A stretch of DNA of 40,652 nt from Chloroflexota bacterium (GTDB taxonomy: Bacteria; Chloroflexota; Anaerolineae; Anaerolineales; Anaerolineaceae). The translations under genes and the position numbers were made by a program. The DNA lies in contig JAKQFH010000024.1 in the NCBI GenBank assembly GCA_029556265.1, positions 1 to 40,652 of the forward strand. The letters are read 5' to 3'. A model generated the notes under the pieces. That model did not search any database. It was not told where the DNA came from and saw only the letters and a list, made by a program, of their open reading frames with translations. This document shows, one piece after another, positions 14,534 through 22,704 of the stretch. Every line of letters begins with the position of its first letter. Positions within the stretch are counted from its first letter, which is position 1.

Positions 14534-15913
14534 ATGACTAAAGTTGTCGTAATTGGCGGAGGAAGCGCAGGAATTGCTGCAGCCATTGGCGCTCGCAAAG
14601 CTGGCGCTGAGGTTGTTTTGCTCGAGAAGCAAGACCAGCTGCTGGGTATCGGGCGAATTGCCGGCAGTATGGATGTGGGCGGCAGGTACCCTCTCCACCT
14701 TGAAATTCTGGAGATGGGAGCCCCTGAAGTAAATGAGGTCCTGGATGAAGTCAGTCTGGACAATATGGACAACTACCGGGCATCGCATTACCCCTGGCAC
14801 AGCCTGCCTGGCTCCGAAGAGATGACCAAGCATTCCTGGATTTATAACGTGATGACAGCTGAACCTGCTTTGCGGCGTCTCCTGGAAAAATGGGGCGTGG
14901 AAATTATCTGGCGCTGTCGGGCTGTTGATCTTGAAAAAGAAGGGCAGCGGATCACCAGGGTTAAAGTGAAAATTGACCGCTATAAAGACGCGTGGATTGA
15001 GGGGGGCGCGTTTATTGATACAACCGGTTCAGCCGGCGGCGTGAAAGACTGCACAAAGAACGTCGGCGGCTGCACAATGTGCCCCTGGATGCAGTGCCCC
15101 ACCTTCGGAGACCGCGTCAACCTGGCCGGGAAAGCCGGCGCCAAGACCTGGAGCATGCGCCAGAAAGACGGCACCCCTGGCGTGAAGTACAACGGAATTT
15201 ACCTTTACAAAGAATCCCTCTCTCAGGAGTGGAAGGACGCCCTGGCATTCAGCCATCAAATTTTTGTTCCCTTCAGAGGTGAGGTGGATTGGGACACAGA
15301 CCCGGAATGGAGCTGGGCGACCCGCGGACAAGACGGTAATGACGGCGAAGGACGCCCTGCCGATGCGGAAACCAGCTGGAGAGTCTCGCCGGATACCGGC
15401 CGTTTTCGCTTGTTGGACCGCGGTATCTTTGCTGGAGGCGCTGGCCCAAGCCCGATCCCGTTGGAGAAACTCCGGAAAGTGCCTGGATTCGAGAATGTTG
15501 TTCCAGCCGGTCCCGTTGGCGGGATGAATTTATGGTCACTCGGGCATGACCTTGTATTCTGCGAAAACACTTTGCGTGTTCCTCCGTTGGAAAACTACTT
15601 TACAGCTGGCAGCAAAGCCCACATCGTGGATATCCAACCCTGCATCAATACCGGTTACCTGGCAGGTTTCAATGCTGTTCGCAGCGCCACCGGAAAAGAC
15701 CTGATAGAACTCCCCCGCACAACTGCCACAGGTGACATCATCGCCTTCACACAGGATTTCCTGCAAAGCTCCGACGGCGGCCCAACCACATTTGTCAGCG
15801 CTCATGCTGGTCACTACCTGCGCCGTCTCAAGGATATTGGCATTTTCCCCGACAACGTGGAAAAAGCGAGAAAACGCGTTGCCGAGGCAGGAGCTACCAA
15901 TATATTTGCCTGA
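14534..15913 (+). CDS. FAD-dependent oxidoreductase with four-cysteine cluster motif
   Basis: This 459-residue flavoprotein binds FAD at the N-terminus through VVVIGGGSAGIAAAIGARKAG and the following LLEK. Its general layout matches the FAD-dependent oxidoreductase group that includes HdrA-like and fumarate-reductase-like enzymes. Residues 173-188 contain four cysteines as C-x6-C-x2-C-x4-C (GGCTMCPWMQCP), which could hold an Fe-S cluster or act in redox catalysis. The segment AGSKAHIVDIQPCINTGYLAGF near residue 355 is the C-terminal FAD-binding part. It is a soluble protein with a strong AAAAGGAG site. It leads an operon with an unknown protein and an esterase, and its promoter shares a LysR-type box with the dpp operon. 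The substrate is unknown. Confidence 0.82.
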   Translation: MTKVVVIGGGSAGIAAAIGARKAGAEVVLLEKQDQLLGIGRIAGSMDVGGRYPLHLEILEMGAPEVNEVLDEVSLDNMDNYRASHYPWHSLPGSEEMTKHSWIYNVMTAEPALRRLLEKWGVEIIWRCRAVDLEKEGQRITRVKVKIDRYKDAWIEGGAFIDTTGSAGGVKDCTKNVGGCTMCPWMQCPTFGDRVNLAGKAGAKTWSMRQKDGTPGVKYNGIYLYKESLSQEWKDALAFSHQIFVPFRGEVDWDTDPEWSWATRGQDGNDGEGRPADAETSWRVSPDTGRFRLLDRGIFAGGAGPSPIPLEKLRKVPGFENVVPAGPVGGMNLWSLGHDLVFCENTLRVPPLENYFTAGSKAHIVDIQPCINTGYLAGFNAVRSATGKDLIELPRTTATGDIIAFTQDFLQSSDGGPTTFVSAHAGHYLRRLKDIGIFPDNVEKARKRVAEAGATNIFA

Positions 15914-15939
15914 TTAGATCTGAGTTTACTCCTTTGAAA

Positions 15940-15995
15940 GGAACAGTCTCCTGATGGACCCTTCCCGATCCGTTCATAAACTTGGAGACTGTTCC
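15940..15995 (+). repeat. Long-arm inverted repeat after the flavoprotein gene
   Basis: GGAACAGTCTCC (15940-15951) and GGAGACTGTTCC (15984-15995) are perfect 12-base arms around 32 bases. It lies in the 98-base gap before the next gene and has no T-run. It could be an attenuator or RNA-processing hairpin that lowers expression of the two downstream genes. Confidence 0.5.
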
Positions 15996-16011
15996 CCATT
16001 TGTAAGGCTGA

Positions 16012-16596
16012 TTGAAAAATGAAATTATGGAGAATTCTGTGACTGGACGAGAATGGGATAAAGCAAAAGCCAGAGGCAGGGATGAAGTTCTGCGAAATAT
16101 TGAAACCCAGGCGAACACCTACGCGCGTACGGTCGTTGAGGATGCGCGGGCAGTTATGCACGATTATGAAGTTGATATGTACCGCTTGGTCCTGAGTATT
16201 GGTAAACACTATGGCATGGAAAAAGCCTTCGAAATTATGAGCGATACCGTCGCGGAAAAACGCTTGAAATGGATGGACCAAAGCGCTGCTCTGCAGGAAC
16301 TGGAAGGCTCTGATGTCGAAAAGGGTTTCGCCTTGTACGTCAGGTATTTCAACCCCAAAGATGAAGACTTCGAGGTTGAAAAAGAGCAAGCTGATCAAAT
16401 CAGCTTCAGACGGAAGGATTATATCGATGCGATTGCCTATGCCTGCCAGGCGTTGGGGCTGGATGTCATTGAAGTGAACAACAAGGTTTATGCTCAGGCG
16501 ATGAATCAACTCCTTGCGCGGATAAACCCAAGGCTGCGTCATCGTTTCCTCAGTCACATCGATGGTTGGTACACCGAAGTTATTGAGCTCGCGTAA
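16012..16596 (+). CDS. Helical protein of unknown function, possibly distant ATC-hydrolase-like
   Basis: This roughly 190-residue soluble protein is mostly helical, with VDMYRLVLSIGKHYGMEKAFEIMSD as the clearest segment and NPRLRHRFLSHIDGWYTEVIEL at the C-terminus. The order of a helical GxEKAxEI segment, then an ACQALGLD-type helix and an NPRLR-containing end, faintly recalls the L-2-amino-thiazoline-4-carboxylic acid hydrolase-like family. I cannot confirm this and it lacks the usual cysteines. The start is uncertain: TTG at 16012 has AAGG close upstream, and ATG at 16027 has no ribosome site. It lies between the flavoprotein and the esterase, probably one operon, 36 bases before the esterase start. 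Confidence 0.7.
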   Translation: MKNEIMENSVTGREWDKAKARGRDEVLRNIETQANTYARTVVEDARAVMHDYEVDMYRLVLSIGKHYGMEKAFEIMSDTVAEKRLKWMDQSAALQELEGSDVEKGFALYVRYFNPKDEDFEVEKEQADQISFRRKDYIDAIAYACQALGLDVIEVNNKVYAQAMNQLLARINPRLRHRFLSHIDGWYTEVIELA

Positions 16597-16632
16597 AAAA
16601 AAGCGCGCTAGTTGCTTGAAAAGGAGAGAAAT

Positions 16633-17772
16633 ATGCAAGAACCTTCTGATATGAATAAACAGGCGCATATGCGCGTGGAAAAGTATCCGCCAGTGGTGAA
16701 TCCGGACGGCAGCGTCACTTTTAGACTGAAAGCTCCGTTGGCTCACTGCGTTCAGATTGAGCCGCTGAATGGGCAGCCAGAAAACAATGGGTACAACGGC
16801 TTGGGAAGCGGGATTTACGATTTGGTAAAAGACGATGACGGCATCTGGAGTGTTCGCACCCCGCCGGCCGTGCCTGGTTTGCATACCTACTGGCTGGTCG
16901 TGGATGGAGTTCGCGTAAACGACACCACGTCCAAAACCTATGGCAGCTCAGTTATGCAGGCTTGCGGCGTAGACATCCCTGAGCTCGGAGTGGATTTCTA
17001 TGACATCAAAGACGTTCCGCACGGCGAAGTCAGACACAAATGGTATTACTCAAAAATAACGAATATGTGGCGGAGGGCTTTCATTTATTTCCCGGCGGAA
17101 TATGACGCTTTTCCGGAAAAAAGATATCCGGTATTTATTCTGCGCCACGGCGGCGGGGAAGATGAAACAGGCTGGGTGGAACAGGGACGCGCCAATTTTA
17201 TCTTGGATAACTTGATCGCCGAAAACAAAGCTGTACCAATGATTGTCGTCATGGATTGGGGTCAGGCGCCGATTCCCGGGATGACAGTGCACATCCCCTC
17301 TACCCCACCCCCGCAGGAAATTATTGATGTGACCATCCGGGAGTTAATTCCCATGGTTGACAGCAGTTACCGCACCATTCCTGACCGTGAACATCGCGCA
17401 ATGGCTGGGCTTTCCATGGGCAGTGTCCAGACCTTATATATCGGACTCCAAAATCTGGATTACTTTTCCGCGCTTGGGGTCTTTAGCCGCAGACCGATGT
17501 CAGAGGCGGAATTCAATATTGAACATTCCTTTGGCGGTGTATTTCGACATCCGGAAGAATTGAATGAAAAGCTGAAATTATTCTGGTGGGGAGCGGGAAC
17601 AGCGGAAGAAGGAATCTATTACGCGGCACAGAAAGACCTGGCCATGTTGGCTTCCCACGGCATCCATTCTGTGTTTGTGGAATTCCCCGGAACCTCCCAC
17701 GAATGGCAAACCTGGAGGAAATGCCTGCATGACTTTGCTCCGCGCCTTTTCAGGTGGACGGATTCCGTTTGA
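16633..17772 (+). CDS. Alpha/beta-hydrolase esterase, enterochelin/feruloyl esterase type
   Basis: This 379-residue enzyme has two parts. Residues 15-110 form an E-set/CBM48-like beta-sandwich (NPDGSVTFRLKAPLAHCVQIE) as in enterochelin esterase and Fae-type proteins. Residues 135-379 form an alpha/beta-hydrolase of the esterase D group. The nucleophile is S261 in AGLSMGS and the likely histidine is H356 in TSHEWQTW. The oxyanion region is HGGGEDETGW. No signal peptide is seen, so it acts in the cytoplasm, which argues against polymer breakdown and for ester cleavage after uptake. The start at 16633 has AAAAGGAGAG upstream; a TTG at 16612 is rejected. Two strong hairpins follow. Confidence 0.85.
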   Translation: MQEPSDMNKQAHMRVEKYPPVVNPDGSVTFRLKAPLAHCVQIEPLNGQPENNGYNGLGSGIYDLVKDDDGIWSVRTPPAVPGLHTYWLVVDGVRVNDTTSKTYGSSVMQACGVDIPELGVDFYDIKDVPHGEVRHKWYYSKITNMWRRAFIYFPAEYDAFPEKRYPVFILRHGGGEDETGWVEQGRANFILDNLIAENKAVPMIVVMDWGQAPIPGMTVHIPSTPPPQEIIDVTIRELIPMVDSSYRTIPDREHRAMAGLSMGSVQTLYIGLQNLDYFSALGVFSRRPMSEAEFNIEHSFGGVFRHPEELNEKLKLFWWGAGTAEEGIYYAAQKDLAMLASHGIHSVFVEFPGTSHEWQTWRKCLHDFAPRLFRWTDSV

Positions 17773-17817
17773 TGAAGTGACCGGTCAGCAGCCCCTCCTG
17801 AAAACAACGCAATCGAT

Positions 17818-17840
17818 GGCAACTGCTGCGCGCAGTTGCC
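17818..17840. terminator. Hairpin after the esterase gene
   Basis: GGCAACTGC pairs with GCAGTTGCC around TGCGC, a 9-bp perfect stem directly before the larger terminator at 17843-17873. The two together close the plus-strand operon. Confidence 0.5.
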
Positions 17841-17842
17841 CA

Positions 17843-17873
17843 AAAATCGGGAGTAATGATTACTCCCGATTTT
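17843..17873. terminator. Bidirectional rho-independent terminator between convergent operons
   Basis: AAAATCGGGAGTAA pairs perfectly over 14 bases with TTACTCCCGATTTT around TGA. The A-run on one side and T-run on the other let it work on both strands. It lies between the esterase stop (17772) and the flavoprotein stop (17900). Confidence 0.88.
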
Positions 17874-17899
17874 GATTGTCAGGACCTGGACCGCTGGTT

Positions 17900-19594
17900 T
17901 TACACTTCGTTGGCATCCTCCCCAGGAAAGCGATATGGATAGCGTTCAGAATAAGGCTCATCCAAATTTGGGTGCCAGGCTGTTGGAATTGGAACTTTAA
18001 CCAACTCCATAACACCGTTATTTGGCCATATTTTCGTCCATGCCAGCCATTCAGGGTCCAGCCGGCGTGGGAAATCTTCCCTGTAATGATTTCCGCGGCT
18101 TTCTGTCCGAAATAAACCTGATCGCAACCGCATCTCAGCGCTCAGCAGCATACTGCGGGTCTCGTGGACAAGCCGCAATTGGTGTAAATCCCGGGCAAAG
18201 AGTTTCGGCGCGAGCTGCTCCTGATAGTACATCAACATGGTGAGAGCCGCTTCCATGCGGTCCGCCCGTTTGATATACAGAATAAAATACGGCATAAGAG
18301 TATTTTGCAGCAATTGCGTGACCCATTGCGGGCTGAAGCCGCCTTTTCGTTCCAGCGGTTCCAGCACAAAGCGTCTCGCCCGCTCAATTTCATTATCAGG
18401 AATACTCACCTTCCCCATTTGCAGCGCCTCATCCGCTGCCGCTTCACCAGCCAGGGTTCCGGTCACCGCTCCGTTGGCGAGCGCGGACCCGGTCAGGGCG
18501 TAGGCACTGCCATTCTGCATGGTGCCGAGGGCGTCACCTGCCGCGAACAGACCCGGCACCGATGAGCGCCCCTGCATATCCTCCGGCCAAAGTCCGTCCG
18601 CCTTTCGCAAAGACATTCCCAGGCAAGCTCCTCCGATCATCTCCTGCTCTCCATCCGGAGCATCCGTGAAGATTGGCGCCCGACCCGCATGCGCCTCAAA
18701 CTCCGTTTCCAGATAGGTAAATGTGTATTGCGAAGCGCCATTCGGCCGCGGCGGAATGGGGCTGCCCTCGGCGTTGCGTAACATTCTGCCCCGTTGCGGG
18801 CCGTCCAAACCGCGCAAAGAGTCCGGCACCGGTTGTTTTCGGCCCAACATATTTGGGATTCCAATCGGAATGTCTTTGCGGCTAATGTGCGTGTCCACAA
18901 ATTCTTTCCCGAGGATAGATGCCCCGGCGCGGTATGCCATCGCTTCCCCATCCCCGGTAAGTTGGACAATTGGCGGGTAAGCGGCCGGTTTATACCCGCA
19001 GGAACCCACGCAAAGCACTGTCGCGCCTGCAATTAAAACATACAGAACGGGGTCATCCACAGAAAATGCCATGCCTCCCGCAACCCGGCCGTCAGATTTG
19101 AACAGTTCGATAAGCATAACGCGGTCCAAAATCTTTACGCCAGTCTTTATGGCTTGCCTCCTGAGGGTTTGCATGTAATCCCCGTGCTTCATGTCATCAA
19201 AGCGGATTTGTTCTGTTACGCCCGTTGGCCCTGTTTGGCGCAGCACTTTTCCGTCCGGCGCAAGTTTAAATTTTACGCCCCAGCGAAGCAAATCCTGATA
19301 GCTTTCATAGGATTTGGTAATGGTCAGCTCCGTCCAGGCGCGATTATTTACATACTCACTGGTCCGGTTAATCAAGCTCATCCAGGCTCCCAGGTTGTGC
19401 CCCCATTCCGGATTGAAGACCATGTAACTGTTAGCATAAGGTGATTGACCGGATTTCCCAACATATCCCTTATCGATCAGCAGCACCTCCGCGCCTTTCG
19501 CGCGGGCTTTTATTGCCGCGAAACAGCCGGCAATCCCACCGCCTACGACCAGAACATCACAGACCAGCCGTTTACAAGCCGGGATAGTCTCCAT
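17900..19594 (-). CDS. FAD-binding flavoprotein of the fumarate reductase / adenylylsulfate reductase alpha family
   Basis: This 564-residue flavoprotein has an N-terminal FAD fold (VLVVGGGIAGCFAAIKARAKGAEVLLIDKG, then GKSGQSPYANSYM). The FAD/capping region ends at GLFAAGDALGTMQNGSAYALTGSALANGAV, and a helical C-terminal domain has HETRSMLLSAEMRLRSGLFRTESRG. The order resembles AprA-like proteins, and the ferredoxin directly upstream resembles a shortened AprB. No sulfate-reduction gene (sat, aprB of full length, dsr) is nearby, so I do not call it APS reductase. It more likely oxidises or reduces an organic substrate using ferredoxin electrons. The start at 19594 is chosen over 19663 because the latter overlaps the ferredoxin gene and adds an unrelated tail. 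It is the last gene of the dpp operon. Confidence 0.82.
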   Translation of the reverse strand: METIPACKRLVCDVLVVGGGIAGCFAAIKARAKGAEVLLIDKGYVGKSGQSPYANSYMVFNPEWGHNLGAWMSLINRTSEYVNNRAWTELTITKSYESYQDLLRWGVKFKLAPDGKVLRQTGPTGVTEQIRFDDMKHGDYMQTLRRQAIKTGVKILDRVMLIELFKSDGRVAGGMAFSVDDPVLYVLIAGATVLCVGSCGYKPAAYPPIVQLTGDGEAMAYRAGASILGKEFVDTHISRKDIPIGIPNMLGRKQPVPDSLRGLDGPQRGRMLRNAEGSPIPPRPNGASQYTFTYLETEFEAHAGRAPIFTDAPDGEQEMIGGACLGMSLRKADGLWPEDMQGRSSVPGLFAAGDALGTMQNGSAYALTGSALANGAVTGTLAGEAAADEALQMGKVSIPDNEIERARRFVLEPLERKGGFSPQWVTQLLQNTLMPYFILYIKRADRMEAALTMLMYYQEQLAPKLFARDLHQLRLVHETRSMLLSAEMRLRSGLFRTESRGNHYREDFPRRLDPEWLAWTKIWPNNGVMELVKVPIPTAWHPNLDEPYSERYPYRFPGEDANEV

Positions 19595-19596
19595 GC

Positions 19597-19818
19597 TCAA
19601 CCCCAACTTGTCAACACCCGGACATGCCGGGTTGGGGATAGGCTTATCGCGTCCTTCGGACATTCAGCAACACACCAACAGCAAACCACGCAGTCTTCCG
19701 GGTATTGAATGACAGCCTTTTTCAAGGTTTTATCCATGCGCAAGACATCCGCCGGGCAGCTGAGAACGCAAATCCCGCAGCCGTTGCATAAGCTTGCGTC
19801 AATGCTATCCACAGCCAT
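19597..19818 (-). CDS. 2[4Fe-4S] ferredoxin, AprB-like
   Basis: This 73-residue protein has two cluster motifs, CNGCGICVLSCP and CVVCCWCVAECP. The second has an extra cysteine. It begins MAVDSIDASLCNGC and has a short C-terminal tail that may dock to the flavoprotein encoded two bases downstream. It is the likely electron partner of that flavoprotein. GGAGG precedes the start. It follows the DppF gene by 39 bases in the same direction. Confidence 0.92.
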   Translation of the reverse strand: MAVDSIDASLCNGCGICVLSCPADVLRMDKTLKKAVIQYPEDCVVCCWCVAECPKDAISLSPTRHVRVLTSWG

Positions 19819-19857
19819 TAATCACGCCTCCGAGGTGTTTGTGACTTCTTTGTTTTC

Positions 19858-20814
19858 TTACAGATGGTTGATTTCTTTTGCTCTGCAGCAGGCCACAAAG
19901 TGCTGCGGAAGTATTTCTACCAGCTCCTGAGCCTGATAGCATTCAGGAGCCTTGTAGATACAGCGTTTTCGGAACCGACAACCAGGTTTCGGGTTAATCG
20001 GCGAGGATATTTCACCTTGCAAAATAACCCTTTCTCTTTTATGGTGAATGTCAATAGTAGGAACTGCGGAAATCAAGGCCTGAGTGTATGGGTGCAAGGG
20101 GTGACGGAATAGCTCCTTAGACTCACAGGTTTCTACCAGAACCCCAAGGTACATTACACAGATATCGTCGGAAATATGGCGCACCACCGATAGGTCATGT
20201 GTCACGAACATGTAGGTTAACTGATGCTGGTCTTGCAAGTCCTGTAGCAAGTTTAATACCTGGGCCTGAATGGAGACATCCAGCGCGGAGACTGGTTCGT
20301 CGCAGACAATAAACTTCGGGTTCAGCGCGAGCGCCCGCGCAATTCCGACCCTCTGTCTTCTGCCCCCATCCAGTTCATGGGGATAAGCCAAGCGCAGCCT
20401 TTGATCAATACCAACCATATCCATCAGACGTTCGGCTTCCTCGCTGCTTGCCTTGTGGGAGAACTTGCCAGAGATAAGCAGCGGCTCCATGATAGTTTGT
20501 TCAACCGTAAAGCGGGGGTTTAAGGAGGCGTAGGGATCCTGAAAAATAATCTTCATATCCTCGCGTAATTTACGCAGCTGCCTTCGGCTTGCCCGGGTGA
20601 TGTCCTTGCCCTCAAAGAATATCTGACCGTCCGTGCTGTCCAACAGGTGAATAATTACCCTGCCCAATGTGGACTTACCACATCCGGACTCACCTACTAT
20701 TCCCATGGTCTGCCCGGATTCAATCTTAAAACTGACATCATCCACAGCGTGCAGCATCCCGCGCGGTACTTCAAAGTATTTTTTCAGGTTTTTTACTTCT
20801 ACTAACGCGGACAT
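19858..20814 (-). CDS. dppF: Dipeptide/oligopeptide-type ABC transporter ATPase DppF
   Basis: This 318-residue ATPase belongs to the peptide/nickel importer family. Walker A is GESGCGKST and Walker B is FIVCDEP, followed by VSALDVSIQAQVLNLL. The switch region is MFVTHDLSVVRHI. The signature is unusual: ELDGGRRQRVGIARAL replaces the common LSGGQRQR, with Asp at the serine position. The C-terminal cysteine-bearing PGCRFRKRCIYKAPEC motif is typical of the family and lies in the extension that may hold an Fe-S cluster. GGAGAGC precedes the start, which is one base after the dppD stop. It pairs with DppD. Confidence 0.92.
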   Translation of the reverse strand: MSALVEVKNLKKYFEVPRGMLHAVDDVSFKIESGQTMGIVGESGCGKSTLGRVIIHLLDSTDGQIFFEGKDITRASRRQLRKLREDMKIIFQDPYASLNPRFTVEQTIMEPLLISGKFSHKASSEEAERLMDMVGIDQRLRLAYPHELDGGRRQRVGIARALALNPKFIVCDEPVSALDVSIQAQVLNLLQDLQDQHQLTYMFVTHDLSVVRHISDDICVMYLGVLVETCESKELFRHPLHPYTQALISAVPTIDIHHKRERVILQGEISSPINPKPGCRFRKRCIYKAPECYQAQELVEILPQHFVACCRAKEINHL

Positions 20815-20815
20815 A

Positions 20816-21799
20816 TCAGCTCTCCATCGCGGCGATTTTTATACACCGGCAAAAATGACCAGCTTCTATCTCTATCAATGGAATCTTCCCAAGCTTGCAT
20901 TCTTCACCCGCGATTGGGCAGCGAGGATAGAAATGACAACCAAGAGGTAAATTGGACGGATCGGGAGGTAAGCCGGAAATTGGTGCCAGCCTGTCTTTTT
21001 CCTCTTCCAGCGTCGGGACAGCGGCAAAGAGACCGGTGGTGTACGGGTGCGCCGCGCGGTCAAAGATTGCGGCTTTGCTTCCCATTTCTACCACCTCACC
21101 CGCGTAAACAACGGCGAGGTCATCACATATGTCAGCCACCACTCCGAGGTTGTGGGAAATCATAATCATTGATGTTCCCAGTTCCTGCTTCAGCTTGTTA
21201 ATCATTTCCAACACCTGCGCCTGGATAGTCACATCCAGGGCGGTGGTAGGTTCATCAGCCAGCAGAAGCTCCGGGTTGCATGCCAGTGCCATCGCGATGA
21301 TGACACGCTGCTTCATCCCTCCGGAAAATTGGTGAGGGTAATCGTTAAACCTCTCCCCGGGAATCCCGACCAATTCCAGCATCTTCCCGGCTTCTTCCCT
21401 GGCTTGCTTACTTGAGATGGTGTTGTGAAGTTTTATCACTTCTTCAATTTGCTTACCGACCTTCATAATTGGATTCAGGGCGGTCATTGGATCTTGAAAT
21501 ATCATCGATATCTTACGACCGCGAATTTTCCGCATGTTTTTTTCGTCAATCTTCAGCAGGTCTTCCCCTTCCAGGAAAATCTGTCCGTTTTTTATTTTCG
21601 CGGGTGGATCCGGAAGGATTCTAAGGATCGCCTTCGCGATTGAGGTCTTGCCTGCGCCCGTCTCTCCAACCAGTCCGAAAGTTTTCCCGCGTTCGAGGGA
21701 AAAAGAAACACCGTTTACAGCATGGATAACTGAGCCCTCAGAAGTATATTCCACTACCAGGTCTTTTATTTCAAGAAAAGAATTCAAGTTCGCGGTCAT
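20816..21799 (-). CDS. dppD: Dipeptide/oligopeptide-type ABC transporter ATPase DppD
   Basis: This 327-residue ATPase has Walker A GETGAGKTS, signature FSGGMKQRVIIAMALA and Walker B LLLADEPTTALD, with MISHNLGVVADI as the switch region. The C-terminal extension has PLGCHFYPRCPIAGEEC with the family cysteines. A GTG at 21811 could add four residues; ATG at 21799 is preferred because GGAG lies six bases upstream of it. It follows dppC by 17 bases and pairs with DppF to power the DppB and DppC channel. Confidence 0.93.
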   Translation of the reverse strand: MTANLNSFLEIKDLVVEYTSEGSVIHAVNGVSFSLERGKTFGLVGETGAGKTSIAKAILRILPDPPAKIKNGQIFLEGEDLLKIDEKNMRKIRGRKISMIFQDPMTALNPIMKVGKQIEEVIKLHNTISSKQAREEAGKMLELVGIPGERFNDYPHQFSGGMKQRVIIAMALACNPELLLADEPTTALDVTIQAQVLEMINKLKQELGTSMIMISHNLGVVADICDDLAVVYAGEVVEMGSKAAIFDRAAHPYTTGLFAAVPTLEEEKDRLAPISGLPPDPSNLPLGCHFYPRCPIAGEECKLGKIPLIEIEAGHFCRCIKIAAMES

Positions 21800-21816
21800 A
21801 TGCTGCTCCACTAACC

Positions 21817-22704
21817 CTATTTTTTCAGCTTCGGATCAAGCGCGTCGCGCAAACCGTCTCCGAGCATATTAAATGCGAGGACAGTCAGCATGATGAAAAT
21901 TCCAGGGAAAGTTACCATCCACGGACAAGAGCGAATGAGCGCCCGACCGCCTGAAATCATCGCGCCCCACTCTGGCGTCGGTGGTTGAATGCCCAGACCG
22001 ATAAAACTGAGCATTGCCGCGGACATAATCACATTCCCGATGCTCATCGTCGCGCCCACCAGGACCGGCGCAAAGCTGTTCGGAACGACGTGTCTGGTAA
22101 TAATCCGGAAGGTACTCGCGTTATTGGAAACAGCTGCTTCCAGAAATTCCTGATGTCGAATCCCCAGTACCGAGGCCCGCATAAGGCGGCATGCCATTGT
22201 GATAGCTCCAAACCCGAGCGCGATAAGCGTATTGATAAAACCCGGACCCAAAACGACCGAAATCGCTATCGCCAACAGTATTCCAGGGATGGATTGAATG
22301 ATGTCGATAAGACGCATGATGATATCATCTGTTATTCCCCCGAAATATCCGGCTAGCGCGCCCAATGTCATCCCAATCAGATTGCTGAACAACACAGCCA
22401 GAAAGCCAATGCTGAGCGAATAACGGCTGCCGTAAACAATGCGGCTGAAAATATCCCTTCCAAGCTCATCAGTACCCATGATATGCTCGGCGGACGGTGG
22501 TTTGCGCGTGTTCAGTAAGTTTTGCTTATCGTAAGGATAGGGCGCGATCAGGGGCGCAAAAATCGCCATGAGAACCAAGATTATTACGACAATTAATCCG
22601 ATCATAGCGGAGGAATTTTTTGAAAGCCGCCGTAAGACCACAGAAAATTGGTTTTGTTTTTTTATCGTGCCAGGAGTTGCAGCCATTCCGGAAGGATTAA
22701 GCAT
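21817..22704 (-). CDS. dppC: Dipeptide/oligopeptide-type ABC transporter permease DppC
   Basis: This 295-residue membrane protein has a first helix at residues 35-60 (MIGLIVVIILVLMAIFAPLIAPY). The DppC signature HIMGTDELGRDIFSRIVYGSR follows at about 80-100, and the ATPase-contacting EAA loop appears as EFLEAAVSNNASTFRIITRHVVPN. Five to six membrane segments are seen. ATG 22704 with GGAGCC upstream is preferred to 22755, which overlaps dppB more deeply. It overlaps the end of dppB by eight bases, so the two permeases are co-translated. Confidence 0.92.
   Translation of the reverse strand: MLNPSGMAATPGTIKKQNQFSVVLRRLSKNSSAMIGLIVVIILVLMAIFAPLIAPYPYDKQNLLNTRKPPSAEHIMGTDELGRDIFSRIVYGSRYSLSIGFLAVLFSNLIGMTLGALAGYFGGITDDIIMRLIDIIQSIPGILLAIAISVVLGPGFINTLIALGFGAITMACRLMRASVLGIRHQEFLEAAVSNNASTFRIITRHVVPNSFAPVLVGATMSIGNVIMSAAMLSFIGLGIQPPTPEWGAMISGGRALIRSCPWMVTFPGIFIMLTVLAFNMLGDGLRDALDPKLKK

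Noticed and set aside
15814-16884. Minus-strand open frame of about 356 codons across the flavoprotein end, the unknown protein and the esterase start
   Set aside because: It covers three plus-strand genes with better start signals and has no recognisable domain.
17900-19818. Call of dissimilatory adenylylsulfate reductase AprAB
   Set aside because: The ferredoxin is much shorter than AprB, no sat or dsr genes are near, and the operon partners are an importer and a hydrolase.
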